Origin: Rhea pennata | Lineage: Eukaryota; Chordata; Aves; Rheiformes; Rheidae | Assembly (NCBI RefSeq): GCF_028389875.1 | Contig: NC_084671.1 | Coordinates: forward strand, 25,203,083-25,267,082 | Direction of reading: 5' to 3' | DNA: 64,000 nucleotides | Part shown: positions 48,261 through 60,510 of the stretch, one piece after another | How the letters are laid out: every line of letters begins with the position of its first letter | Numbering within the stretch: the stretch's first letter is position 1 | Made by a program: the position numbers and the translations under genes | Notes under the pieces: model-generated | Seen by the model: the letters and a program-made list of their open reading frames with translations, nothing else | The model's database searches: none | Told to the model about the DNA's origin: nothing

Positions 48261-50400
48261 CATGTTCTGTGTTCTTCTCATGCACTCCCTATCCAAGCTG
48301 CTGTTTTTGCTATATATTGTTATTAATTTATAGCAAAATATCCTTAGCAATAAAATTCATATTTAAGTGCAAATGTTCTGTCTTGACATGTTTGCTAGCC
48401 TTTTTTTCATATTCCTCATTCAGGTAGTCTGTAGATGGGTGTATGTTTTTAAACATTTAGTCAGCTTACAAGAAAAATGTTTCCTTTGCAAGGTGGTTGG
48501 TAAACAGTGAAATGATGAATTCTGTGCACCTCCAGTCTTTCCTAAGCAATTACAAGAGTGACTATTTGATAGCAAAGTGAACTAAGCAAGTAAAATTACA
48601 GGGGTTGGGGTTAGCACTCTGGCTGACATAAATCAATCATCTCTGTTACTACTTAAAAAAAGGTGAAGTAACTTCCATAAAATCAGCAAAGTAACACTGT
48701 GCTTAACACCACTACATCCAAGATTAGAGGTAAGGCCTATTTCTTTTTTTAATGGCGTTGAAGGCTTAGACTCAGAAATGCTTAATCTTAGATATGTGTA
48801 ATGCTGATCCAGATTTACCATTCGACATTGTATTATCAAATCATCAGATTTGTACTGTCTAGTATTAAAATAAGCAGCTTGGAGCACAGATGTTGCTCTG
48901 GGCAAAATGCTACTGGTTGCTGTATCGGTATTTCCTGTTTATGAATTGCTTCAGTGGAGTCAGCTACAATCAATAAGTTTGTTTAGACAAAGGCACTAAA
49001 TGACCAGAACTAGCTCCACCTCCTAAGGGCAGACTATCTTAAATGTTTCCTGGGAATTTCCTGGGAATTAAACCATTTGTCAAAGGACCACAGTGTGTTT
49101 TATGAAACACTATCCTGGCTTTATACACATTTTCTTTTTACCACTTGAGAGGCAGTGGGTTTCTCAGTCACAGATCTGGGGGAGGAATAAAAACAAAAAT
49201 GCAATTTCAACCAGTCAGATAATGTAGGAATACACTTTGCTTTTCTATCACAGCATGCCATGATGGCTATGCTTATTTTGCCAGTTATAGGTTCTATTTA
49301 ATGTATCATCTACTAGGCTGAGCAGAACATTATGTGTGCTTAAAACTGCCACCAAAGAGCTCAGCTTAACTGAAACTTGTGTACCAGAAGAGGTTACAGA
49401 AGAACATGCGCTCCAGTCCTCCTAGGAACGCCAAGGTCCGGGACTGGCGCAGAGTTTGGAGAACAGGTTTTGCCTCTCTTACTATTCCCCATTTCCTATT
49501 GCATCCCCTGTCCTGTTTGCATTTGTTAAATGCAGCCACAGTAATTAACTTTGGTTGTATTCCTAGACGTACCTTTATTTGTCCCTCTCTGATGTTGCCA
49601 TTCCACTACAATGTATTGAAATGAGTGTGGAGCATTTGCTCTTCTGCCTTTGTAAACAGAAAGTATCTCCGCACTATGTTGTGAGCACTGACTCATTAAA
49701 AATCAGAGCTCGTAACAAGGGACTTGTGTTAATGCACCAGACTGGGGAGCCTTGTGATTACCACAGGTCATGTCATTAGCTTTCAGAGTTTTCAAGGCAT
49801 TTCTAGAAGTCTCCAAATTTAAAGGGTAAAAAAAATCTCCAAAGCATCTCTATTAATAATTTAAAGCTTACAGTCTGATGATAATTTTGAGGCACAGGTT
49901 GTGAAAGTCTGAGACTGACAATATTAGGCTTAATCTGACTGAATATGATGGTCATAACATTGATACTGCCTTATACTCCAGATACGTTAGGAACAAAAGC
50001 TAAATATGTATTATAGAAAATAAAAAATTAGGCTTTAGATGTGACAGATAAAGAAAGGTTAAGGACAGGGCCTGACCCAAATTACCACAGGTAAGCACCC
50101 AAAGCCTTCACCTAGCAGGAGCTGGCGAGGGCCAAGACGAACTTACCCGGTTTGCAATGCTCCCCTGAGCACAGAGCCATGCAAAATGCCAGTGACCTGC
50201 CTCCTGAGCTAAATAAACCAGCATCTCTGGAGCACTCACAGCCGTAAAGGCAAATTCCAAATTTCCTGACGGACAATGGCATTAGCTGTAATCAGACTTT
50301 TTCTTTTTCTTTTTTTTTTTTTTTCTCCTCATCTACTTCAGCCCCGTGCATATAAGCAGGGAGTGTTCGTGCTCCTGCCCTGCGAGTCCAGGCTTCCTCA
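48261..50400. other. Spacer between PLEKHB2 and the orphan CpG island
   Basis: AT-rich DNA with no recognised exon or repeat family. A T-rich tract at about 50298-50326 borders the CpG island. A minus-strand donor-like GGTAAGTTC (GT at 50146-50145) could end a first exon transcribed leftwards from the island. Confidence 0.5.
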
Positions 50401-51150
50401 TGGTCTTTGTGCTCCTCCCTGGCTGCCCCGTGCCACCGGGACCCGCAAAGCCCTACCCGCAGGACCGTGCCCTGCGCGGGGTCACAGCGAGTGGGAGCGG
50501 CGAGCCCCGCCGCGGGCGTCCCCACAGCGCGGTGTAACGGCCGCCGCTAACGGCCCGCGCGCGCGCCCCGTTTGAACCCAACGGCCGCCGCGCGCCCAAC
50601 GGCCGCCGCTGCCCGCTAGATGGCGGCGCGGCACCGGCCACGGCGGCGGCGCGGCCGCTGCCGGCCTCGGGCCGCCTCTGCGGGCGCGGGGAAACGCCTC
50701 GCGGGCGCGGCGGGGCCGGGCCGGGCCGCGGTACCTCCCAAGGCTGCCGCCGATCGCAGACGGCTTTCTTGGGAAGGCTCGGAGACACGGCTCTAATGAA
50801 AGGCCGTTTCCACGCCAAACCTCCACGCTCAGCGCCCAGCTGCTCCAGCCAAAGAGCTGCTTGCGATAAAGTCGCAAGCTTTTCCCCTTGCTGGGAGCTC
50901 TGACCGCCCCGTGCAGCCCTTGGGCAGCTGCCGCTGTGCTCGGCCCCCGCGCAGCAGTGCTGGCGCGTGTGGCGCAGCGCCCGGCGCCAGCGCCTCGCAG
51001 CCACCGGCGCCCGGCGCGGCGCCAACCACGCACGGCCGGCCTCTGGGCTCGCTGCTGTTTTCCCAGCCCGCCGTCTACGGAGGGAGGCCGGGCTGGCAGG
51101 TCTGGGCTGGGACGCGGCAGCTCAGCATCAGTTTTCCCAGTTCTGTCACA
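50400..51150. promoter_or_regulatory. Orphan CpG island with MYB-like, CHR-like and YY1-like motifs
   Basis: A third CpG-dense block, not attached to PLEKHB2 or FAM168B. It contains four YAACGG motifs (50535-50540, 50548-50553, 50579-50584, 50597-50602), a TTTGAA (50571-50576) and ATGGCGGC in a YY1-like context (50619-50626). No downstream gene is recognised on either strand, so the transcript and its direction are unknown. YY1 orientation favours plus; the donor at 50146-50145 would fit minus. Confidence 0.7.
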
Positions 51151-53465
51151 GAGAGCTTGTGCGATGTTGGAAGAGCTGCTTCGTACCGCCACTTCTCACT
51201 CCTCTCGTTCCCAAAACGGAGATGCTACCGCCAAAGAAACACGAAAAGCAGCAGCTGCTCCACATGGCGTATAGCAGAAGATAGTGCCATAGCCGGCTCC
51301 GTTGAAGCTTTCAGGGGCCTGTGGCACAGTTGTAAAGAGCAATAACAGGGTTTAAACGAGAAACAGCCTGGAACACAGCATGCAAGGGGCTCCTGGTCCA
51401 AGAACAGCATCGTGTTTCTTTATGTGCCGACTATGGGACGCGAGGGCAGCGATTTCATCCTTCCCACACCCAAGGCAGGACCAGTTTCGCTGCCTTGCCC
51501 ACGGTCCCAAATCCAGCCCCCGGACGCAGGCGCCTCCTGACCTGCAGAAAGGCATCACGCAGGTGGGGCATCCCTCCAGCGCGGCCGAGGGAAGGGGGAA
51601 GAAATACCACTCCCTGCGCACAGAGATCTGTACAGGAAATGCTAAATTTCCATTTCCATATTTCAAGCTCATTCCAGCTATAAAGATGGGATGAATCAAT
51701 TTAGGAGCTGTCTGTCTTCAATTCACAGCAATATGAGCAGCGTCAACATGTAGGTTTTGTTGCCATCTTTCAAACACATGCCTAGCTCCACAGATGGAGA
51801 CACAACTGTGTAATGCCATCAGACCATGCATGACGACAGGCGGGCTTTCCATACATGCCCTGAATGCCTGGATCACAAGTCTTTACAGACTGTACTTGAA
51901 ATATGTTCATTTTTGCAGTGACTGCCTGACAAAGAAGGGAAAAAAAGACATTTGTTCTTTAACTACTCTGGAAAGCTTAAGGTGAACCATTTTGCTGTCT
52001 GAAATTTTTCCTGACGTGGAGGTTCAACACAATGCCATGTGCCATCCCTCTGTGCAGGGAAGGATTTGGGCATGAATAAAGGCAAGTAATCTGAGAGCTG
52101 GAGAAAAATATAGTAAAAATCCTCCAGGTGGCATAGGACTGTCTGCCTAATTCTGGAACAAATCCAAACTCTGTTTTCTCAATGGGGTGCTCAAACCCAC
52201 AAACCATTTTTAATTTCCATGTTCCTCTGCAAATTTGACTAGCTGTTGCTCAGTCCCAGAAAAGTAGCTTGCTTTCCTATTCCCAGGAAAGAGATGGGCA
52301 TATGGACTTCCCAGACAGATTCTGAACAGATTCTGCCTTTTATATCTTTCCCAACAAATCTGGATAATATTTTCAAGTCTCAGATTGGAATGGTTGGGGA
52401 ATAATCAGGAAAATAACTCTGGCTTCCTATACTCGTCATAATTTTCTCCAAAGGTGTCCCATCACCCACCCTGGCTTCAATTTTTTGTTTCTTAAAACTT
52501 GCTTTAAATTTTTTCTAAAAGTCCACAGCACAGTATCCTGCTGAGTTAAGAAAGCAATTGCGCTCTTAAAGACCAGGAAAAAACCCTTCAGTCAATCAAT
52601 AGCTGTATTTCTGGCTGTTTTGAAACCAATAGTTTCAGATGTCACTATTCGAAACAGCTTTTTTTCCCTGATCAATACCTCTGGCAGCTGTTCGGATAAG
52701 CTATCAGTAGAACTAATTGCTGTTGTTGCCCCTATGATCAGTCAGGCTAGGATGTGTTTTTCTTAGGGAAGCGGCATGGAAAAGCCTCAGATAAATTCAA
52801 CTCATGCAAAGTGCAACTGCTTTCTTGGATGGACATATGTCAGTTCAGTGGAAAAAAACATTTTTGGTGCTGTCATAGCCCTCACTGCAAAAAAGAACTG
52901 AGAAATACTTCCATTATTCTGGATCTGTCGCATGCTGGCCCAAGCAGAGTAACTGTTCTTTCACTTCAAGCATGGAAATAACTCCACTGACCTGAATGGT
53001 ATGCACACACAGGCATCTTTAAGTGCTTATGTCTTCAGCAGGCCAGCGTTTTTGTAAGAATACAAGGCTCCCAAGAACATATTGGCCATTTCTTGGGAGG
53101 GGGCCTCCAAACATGCTGGATTTGTCTGTACATGGTGCAAGAAAAGAAGTCAAATTCTGAACGAGTGGAAGTGAGCAGAACCCTAATGAATTTACATGGC
53201 GGCTCACACCCTGGTTTTGTAGCCGATGAGGGCACTCCGATTTCCTTTGTAAGCAAAGGAAACGCCTGTGCTGTAAACAAAACAGCCTGCTTCTCATTTC
53301 AACAGAAGTATTTCCAAATGCTTCAGAAGTGACCCCAATCTCGTGTTCTGCACAGGCATCAATATATGCCTCCGTGCACTGAATCACCTACAGATGTTGC
53401 AGCACACTGTGCTGTATTTTACTGCCACGTGAGGAAAATGAGAAGCTCACAGAGCAGGTCTGGTG

Positions 53466-53535
53466 GTTTCTGTTAAAGGCAGTATGGCGTTGTGGACTGG
53501 GAGGTGAGCTTATGGTTTTGTTCAAATCCCAGTAA
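53466..53535 (+). mobile_element. MIR-like SINE relic, tRNA-derived head
   Basis: GGCAGTATGGCGTTGTGGAC then a GTTCAAATCCCAG B-box with the spacing of the MIR 5' region (consensus 'acagtatagtggttaagagc...gggttcaaatcc'). Diverged; called by eye. Confidence 0.45.
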
Positions 53536-54227
53536 TCCTGAGTTAATGAGACATGGCGGGGCAGTTCCAGGGAACGGAAACATCCTATTCCTTCACTTAA
53601 CTGAAGGGGAGGTGCTGACGTTTGTTCGGCTAACTAACTACACCACTGGTATAAGCAGATGCAATTACATTTCAGTTGAGACCTCACTGCAGATGCAAAT
53701 ATACTCTGTTTACTAAAACTGAGTCAGTATTCATGCCAGAGCTAATCTCTATTCTTTTCTGTGGAAATTTTTTCACATTCCAGCCCTCATGAGGACCTAT
53801 CCTTCATTTCCAAGTGGAAGTTTTCACTTTTCTGCTAATCTTTTACAGCGAAAACTCAGCACTTTCTCTCTTCTGTCTCCAGCCCAGAAACAGAAACATC
53901 AGTTTCCTGTACAAAATGGACAAAGATGAGCTTTTATGGGTATTTCTTCTATTTTTCTGACCAGCTCTTCTGAAAGTGTTATTCAGACACACCAGTATTT
54001 CGAAGATGATAACCCCTTACTCCTACTACCTAAGCTGACTCCCCCATTATCCCACAATCTTTTTGCCTTGCAGCTCAAAGGGGTAACTTTAGCATCAAAC
54101 AGTGAACCACAGGGTATCAGTTCAGCGCCTGCTGTCCTGCCTGGTGCCTCCACCTCATCGTAAATCCTGATCATCTCTGCGCAGTGCAAGGCCAGGCCCA
54201 TGGCAGGGCTTCTCCCAGGACACACAC

Positions 54228-54276
54228 AAAAATAAAATAAAATAAAATAAAATAAAATAAAATAAAATAAAATAAA
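54228..54276. repeat. (AAAAT)n microsatellite, about 9-10 copies
   Basis: Nearly perfect AATAA pentamers from 54228, ending in AAAGAAAAAAAGCAGGAGG. The longest clean microsatellite in the window apart from homopolymers. Confidence 0.95.
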
Positions 54277-55179
54277 GAAAAAAAGCAGGAGGAAAAAAGG
54301 AAATAACATTTGAGTTTGATCAACTCCTGAGGCAAGGTTGAATAAAGACCTTCATTCTTACTTCTCATCCCATCCTACATCCCACATCCCCTCTTTTTTC
54401 TTTCATGTTCCCTTAATTAAATATTTGTCCTCAGTGTGTCAGATACAAGCTATTTGAACACAACTTCAGACTGAGTTTGTGATCATTTCATTTATATTCA
54501 AAGCTATATAGTGTGTGCCCTGCCAAGATTGAATGTATAGGGTGCAGCTGGCACATATGGGAAACACTGCAAGTGGCAATACCTTGTTGAAGCAGATGAA
54601 GAAAGGAACCAGAGAGGCAGTTCAGCCGGGACTTGTGGGTTTCTTTTTAGGGACTACCTTAGCACTTGTTCCTTTCATGACACCACCAAACAGCTTGTCT
54701 GTTTCCACAGTTTGGTCTCATTTTCCTAATCGTGCAGGTCTTACAGTAGTATATTGTGAACAATGTTAAGTACTTAACTCAATACATAAGTGACTGCATT
54801 AGCATGCTGCCAAGGTTTGCAAAACTGCAATTACATTAACCATTAAGACTGAGAAGGGAAATGGAGAATAGCGCTTTACATTAAGTGATACCAATTACAG
54901 AGTAAGTACCTGATGCTAAGAAAAGTGACTGTTATATTTATGTGGTTATATAACTAACAGATTGAGCAAGCTCTTGTCCTGCCCTTATCTATTTAGCCCT
55001 ATCATTTCAGGAAATGAGAGTCTACCTCCATGGCTGATCTCACAAGTCAGGAATTGCAGATTTGGAAGTTACATAGTTGACAGACCTTCTTGGAATAACA
55101 GCAGAGCACTCAGTAATGTTGTTATGTTAAAGAGAGTGCTCTAACTACTGTGTCTCCATTGAATCACTGCTTTTGCATA

Positions 55180-55700
55180 GAATTACAGAATGGATGAAGT
55201 TGGCAGGGGCCTCTGGAGATCATCTAGTCCAACCCCCTGCCCAAAGCAGGGTCAACCAGAGCAAGTTGCTCAGGACCATGGCCGTCTGGGTTTTGAATAG
55301 CTCCAAGGATGGAGACTCCACAGCCTCTCTGGGCAACTTGTCCCACTGTTCAACCACCTTCATCATAAAGTCCCTCATATGTTTGGAAGTAGTAGCAATA
55401 GGATTAGTTGCTCTATCACTTTCCCAGGGATCAAGGTGAGGCTGACCAGCCTATAGCCCCCCAGATCCTCCTTCTTGCCCATTTTGAAGATAGGGCTTTA
55501 TTCTGGCCTTCAGGTACCTTTCCTGATCACCATGATCTTTCAAAGATAATTGAGTGGCCTCACAATGACATCAACCAGTTCCCTCAATGCGCGGGTGTAT
55601 CCCATCAAGTCCAATGGACTTGTATATGTTCCCTAACCTGATCCTCCTCCATTGCTAGTAGGTCTCCCTTGCTCCAGAAGCTCTTTTCAGCACATTTGGG
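55180..55700 (-). mobile_element. CR1 LINE fragment with internal deletion
   Basis: The plus strand shows the reverse complement of a CR1 3' UTR (GGAGATCATCTAGTCCAACC, then a TTTTGAATAGCTCCAAGGAT segment). Further right it shows reverse-transcriptase coding sequence that on the minus strand reads MEEDQVREH, then LRELVDVIVRPLN and IFKMGKKEDLGGYRLVSLT with LIPGKVIEQL. Stops and frameshifts interrupt it. The RT N-terminal part abuts the 3' UTR near 55385, so most of the RT domain is deleted. Not active. Confidence 0.88.
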
Positions 55701-55871
55701 ACCATTCTGGTTGTTGGGAATGATGTTCCCTGTAAGGGACAAAATTTAACAACAGACCATCCTACTCATTAAGAGGTTGTGCTCATCCAGTGCACACTGG
55801 GACAGCTTAACAATCCTGCTGTTTACATTTTTTTTCCTTTTAGGTTTCCATGAAGACAGTTTTGTAAGCTC

Positions 55872-55950
55872 TTCTTAGTTTAAGTCTTCCTGTCTGTAAA
55901 ATGGACATAATATCCCTCTATCTTAGCTTTACAGTGCAGTTTGAAATCTA
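55872..55950 (+). mobile_element. MIR-like SINE 3' relic
   Basis: TCTTCCTGTCTGTAAAATGG then ACATAATATCCCTC resembles the MIR 3' phrase 'cctcatctgtaaaatggggataatacc'. Short and diverged. Confidence 0.4.
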
Positions 55951-58214
55951 AGACTCTGAGCTTCTTTTAGCTAGAAGTACCAGTGATGCTGAGCATCACA
56001 ACAAATTGCTAGCTGTAACACCTGAATATTATGCCAGGATAGCACTGGGCTGCTAAAGGGAAGTGGACCCTATGGATATCTACTTCAGAGTTCTGTTAAG
56101 TGCTCATTTGCTCACCTTTCTCCCTGTGCCTGATAGTACAGGCACTAATCACAAAGTTTCTTTCTTCAGGTTACTGAATTGTCCTTCAAACTGAATATTC
56201 AGACACAGACACTGCCCAGAAAGCTAGCTGCAAGTCATGGGAGGCCTCTCTGCCACCTCTTACCTACGTACTCCAAGGCCTGCCACAAGCACCCTCCCTG
56301 TGCATACCATCACTAAGCCCTCTTCCAAGTCAGATCTAAATATCCCTTTCCATAAGAACCAAGCTCCTATGTTCTGCCACCACGGAGGAGAAGCTGCCCA
56401 GGCTGCTGGTGTTGGGTCAGTAATGATGACATTTGTGAGTGCAACAGAATTACAGCCCTGGCACAGAGGAACTATCTATAAGCCAGGGTGTGTTTTGCTT
56501 TGTGCAGTAAATGAAAACAAATGGGTTCCAGAGACACATAACGTTTTAACGTTTTCTGGCAATGTGCAAGGCCAGTGGTAATTCATCACAGCTATAAAGG
56601 CCTCCAGCCTGTACACAGTTCTCAGATTTTAAGTGCCAGCGGTCAGCTATCAAGCCTGCAGGGCTTTCACCCATCCTTCTTTCCAAACGATACTGCAGGG
56701 GCTGGACCACTTTCTCACAGCAACGTTGAAGCAGTGCAGCAGCGACTGATGTTGTAACGGCTGGTCAAGCATAGCTAGAGGGTAGGGACCTTAAAATGCT
56801 ACAGTACTTGAGCTGTATCAGCTCAGTGCTGCTTTCCCAGGCCTTACTCCATTTTAAGAGTGTGGCAAGCAACATGAGAGCAACCGCACCACTCCCTCCC
56901 CGCAGCCCTGCTACAAGACAGCACTTGTTTGTTCTGCAGTTATTCATGACCACTGGTTGTAGGACTTTGATAGGGAGTTGGTGAATCATTTTCTTTGAAG
57001 ACTGTTTGAAGCAGAAGGATGGTTCAAAGAAAGAGAGAAACAGAAGCTTACATGCTCTGCTGATTGCATGCCCAGCTTTGGCATAGTCCTGCGTGCAGGC
57101 CAGCAAGGGTTCCTGTTTTGTCAACAAGCTTTCTGCAAATTGCTGTGCGACTCACCACAGTTGCAAGGGATGGGAAGAATAAGGAACGTCTCGATATTCA
57201 GGTTTGCAGTCACCTTTACGTAAGGTCTTTGTAAGATGGAGGCTCAAAACAGAGCAGGAGTCCATCCCTCTGAGCCCCCACCTCAGCTATGGCATGGGCT
57301 GAGAGGACCCGAACACCACCAAATAGAGCTTCTGAAGATCAGCACAGCACACACAAATTATCCCCACTGCCAGGACGGCCTGTCATCGATCTACACCTAT
57401 TGTGGGAGGGCTCTGCTGGCCGAGGGGGCGTAATGATGAATATAGCACAGTGTCAAGTTTGTGTGATGAGATTCTGGCTTGCTCAACTGCAATGTATTTC
57501 AAGGCTACAGCTAAATCCCCTGGGCTATCGGTCGCCGCCTTCACCCACAAGGAATGTTAAGATGAGATGGAAGGAGATGGGAAACATCCCTTAAGGATGG
57601 TAAACCCAAACTCCAAACCAAAGACTAATGAGCCTAGAAAGCAGCAGAAGAGACAGCTAGAAAACGGGTCAGAAATTGTTAGTGTTCTCAGAAACAAAGG
57701 CATCACAGACTGAGGCAGCTGCCCTTTCGTCCTTCTGTCACAGCAAGCAGCCAGGGAACGAGCCAGCCTTCCAGCTACTCATTTCACAAGGCCGTGAAAA
57801 CTTCCTTAGGCCATTCTGTGAACTCCTCCAGCTTCTCAGTGCTGGAAACAATCTAACAATCTCCCTCTGCATTTTTTTTTAACTTTCCACACACGCAACT
57901 CATTAAAAATAAGAGGATACTAGGCTTGACTGTGGTGGGTGAAGGGAACAGCTGGAGTATGTGTGAAATGGCAAGTTTCTTCTGATCCAGAATGCTTTCC
58001 CTGTGGGAGAGCAACATAATGGAAGCTGCTAATGTAGTACTTTAATGAAGACAACCCCCATGCAACATCTGACTGTCTGAATATCTGTACTTAATATTTA
58101 TATGCTTTGGCAACCCTTGCTTAGAATCCCACCTCCAGCTGACACAGTACTGGGAATTTAGCACTGGTGCTTTGGTTACAGACTGGGAAAAAAAACCCAA
58201 ACAACATCTGGAAT

Positions 58215-58690
58215 TTAAGGAAGAAAATAATTTCCTTTGGTAACAAAGTCAGTATGAAACCACCATTCCACACTGAAGGGAAATAGGCTCTGTTCCTGGC
58301 CCTGAATGACAGAATCGCTAGAGCAGATAACGCTGCGGTAGATGCTCAAAAGCAAAGTTCTTGCTGCCCTGCAGTCATGAGCAGGAATCAACTTAAGCAC
58401 ATGCTGAAATGCTTTCCTGAACTTAGTTCTCAGATACTTCACCAGTTTCAGAGTCTTACCATAAATCTGCTTGAGTAAATTAAGACACTTCCCCAGACTG
58501 CTGGACTGTAAGCCAGCCTCTACAGGCAGATCAAGTGCAGGGTCTGCGGCAAGCAGAGCACGTGCAGGATTACTGCTGGGAGAGCTGATTTCCTTCTCCA
58601 CCTGGTTTAATGTCAGACTGTTCTGAAACTCTGCAGAGCTCTTGGTGCCCAAGCGGCTGCAGATCTCCAAGAAATCAGAAAACTCTCTCC
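58215..58690 (-). CDS. Candidate terminal coding exon, unrecognised protein
   Basis: On the minus strand a good acceptor (GATTACTACCTTTCCAG) is followed by an open frame of about 158 codons to a TAA at 58215, entered in phase 1. The start reads REFSDFLEICSRLGTKSSAE, and a Lys/Leu-rich, probably helical part includes LLKQIYGKTLKLVKYLRTKF. An ATTAAA on the minus strand at 58046-58041 could serve as poly(A) signal. I do not recognise the protein. A few open frames of this length are expected by chance in 64 kb, so the call rests mainly on the acceptor and the non-random look of the peptide. Confidence 0.25.
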
Positions 58691-60487
58691 CTGGAAAGGT
58701 AGTAATCAACACTAGTTGCAAAAGTGAAAGAATGTAATCAAGACATCCTCATAAGATACAGTTATTTATCCTGTTAAAAAGAGGTCTGAATTTCTGGCAG
58801 AACACAACTGTATTACTGAATAAGGCAACTAACATATTTTTGACATTCCACAAGTCTAGACACCCACTTACAAGCATAATTACAAAGAAGCTCAGAATGG
58901 ACAGTTCAGTAGCAACAAGGAAGAAGTTTCAAGGTTCAGAGAAGGAGACCAAAATCAGTTGCTGTGTAAGTTTGGACAGCATGGCTACACCAGTGGTAAG
59001 TGCTCCCTTCCTGCCAATTTGCTCAAAGTGTCAGCCCACTCATCATTCAAACACGATGTCAGAAACAACAGTATTTATCCCGTTGTCATTCCTTTATCTA
59101 ACATGATATGTGTTTTTACAACACAGAAATTAAAATAAGCGTAGAGTAGAAGACTGCCTCTAGCACTTTCCTTGCGTAAGAGGCTCCATTACCTGATTCT
59201 GGGGCTGGCTAATGGACTTGCATTCTGTTAGCCCAAGATTTTAATGCTGAACATAAGAAGTTCAAATCCTGCTTGGGTTAGCTGCAGAAAGTTTCTGTTG
59301 AGGCTACAGCAGAAAATGCAAAAGAACTTGGCACTAGAATCCGCTGGTGTGGGGAAAACTGGGTGCCGACAAGTCTGTGCGATGGGAAAGTCTTGACATA
59401 GTGTTTGATTACACCATTGCCTTTCTGATCCGCAGCAGGCACTGCCATATGTTTTCCTGAAATACTGGCCTAGAAAACTCTGCTTCCTGGTGTCTCACTC
59501 AAAACACAGATTGGTTGATGCTAGCATCCCTGCTGAGACCCAGTGGCAGCCTTCGTGGGAATGATGAGAGAGCAAAGCTATTTGGCTTACTTCCCTTATC
59601 AGGGAGTTGGTAGGAATCTATTAATAGCAGAAAATTCATTAATGGCACCTATATATGTATGGTTCATTTTAGCATGAGCTATAGGATGAACCAATTTATC
59701 TAATTGCTATGGTTAGATGGGAGGCAAGATGAAGATTTACACCCTCTACTACATTTGACACAGTAAGTCTAAACTGGCACCCAGGTTTGCATGCAGACAA
59801 GTACTCAGCAGAAATTCAGGCACGTGCAAATCAGTCTGTGTATTTTGTCCAAGCTATGAAATAAATGAAGTAGAAAATCATCTGCAGGATCAGTTATGCA
59901 AAAAAGCCCAGCAAGCCTTCTCCTTTGCTTGCAGCAGTCCTTGGCGCTGGGCTGAGATCAGCAATGTCAGCTGCGTTTCCTGAGAAGAGAAGTTTGTGAG
60001 TTTGTCCAGTATGGGTCTGCTAAGGTATAGATCCACACTGCTCAACCTTTCCAATCATTTGCACCGTGTTATTCAGCATAACTCAAAACGCACGTACACT
60101 CCTGGGGAAGCGAAGTCATAACAGCAAACCTTCTCTTACAGTCACGGCTTTTCTTTTAAAGGATTTTGGGAAAGATGGCATTGTCTACTATTCACATAGA
60201 TTAAAAGCTGTACTACTCTGTTACACACCTACTAGCAACAGAATAGGCATCAAAACCAGTTATAACTCCAGTGTCACTAATAGCTTAGTGAATAGAGAGT
60301 TCCTGGCTCCTAGCCACGGTTTGCAATACACTGGCTTTTATCAAGGAACCCTGCTATCTTCCTACAGCCCCACACCTGGTTACCACGTGTGCAACGCAAA
60401 GTTCGGACTGCCTCCAGAGCACCTGGTGGGAATGCATGTTTCACCTGCGGCCGGAAATCGTGGGGAAAGGAGAAGAGTTTGGTCTCT

Positions 60488-60510
60488 CTCTCTTTTTTTT
60501 TTTTTTTTTT
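60488..60510. repeat. Poly(T) run
   Basis: About 22 T following CTCTCTCTC. Simple sequence; no retroelement body recognised next to it. Confidence 0.85.

Larger units (their letters stand above)
51300..58200. other. Non-coding stretch right of the orphan CpG island
   Basis: Mostly unique sequence with short random open frames. It carries a MIR-like relic (53.5 kb), the AAAAT microsatellite (54.2 kb), the CR1 fragment (55.2-55.7 kb) and a second MIR-like 3' end (55.9 kb). No exon is supported. Confidence 0.6.

Noticed and set aside
50619..50779. ATGGCGGCG at 50619 as a start codon of a real protein
   Set aside because: The frame runs about 55 codons of Arg/Ala/Gly then stops, with no good donor. 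The match fits a YY1 site better than a start codon.
50453..51345. Open frames of 190-236 codons in the orphan CpG island
   Set aside because: Overlapping on both strands with CpG-driven composition; no recognised domain and no clear splice partners.
59200..59275. tRNA-like A-box and B-box pair (TGGCTAATGG ... GTTCAAATCC)
   Set aside because: Boxes match loosely but no arms pair and no known SINE body follows; too weak to call.
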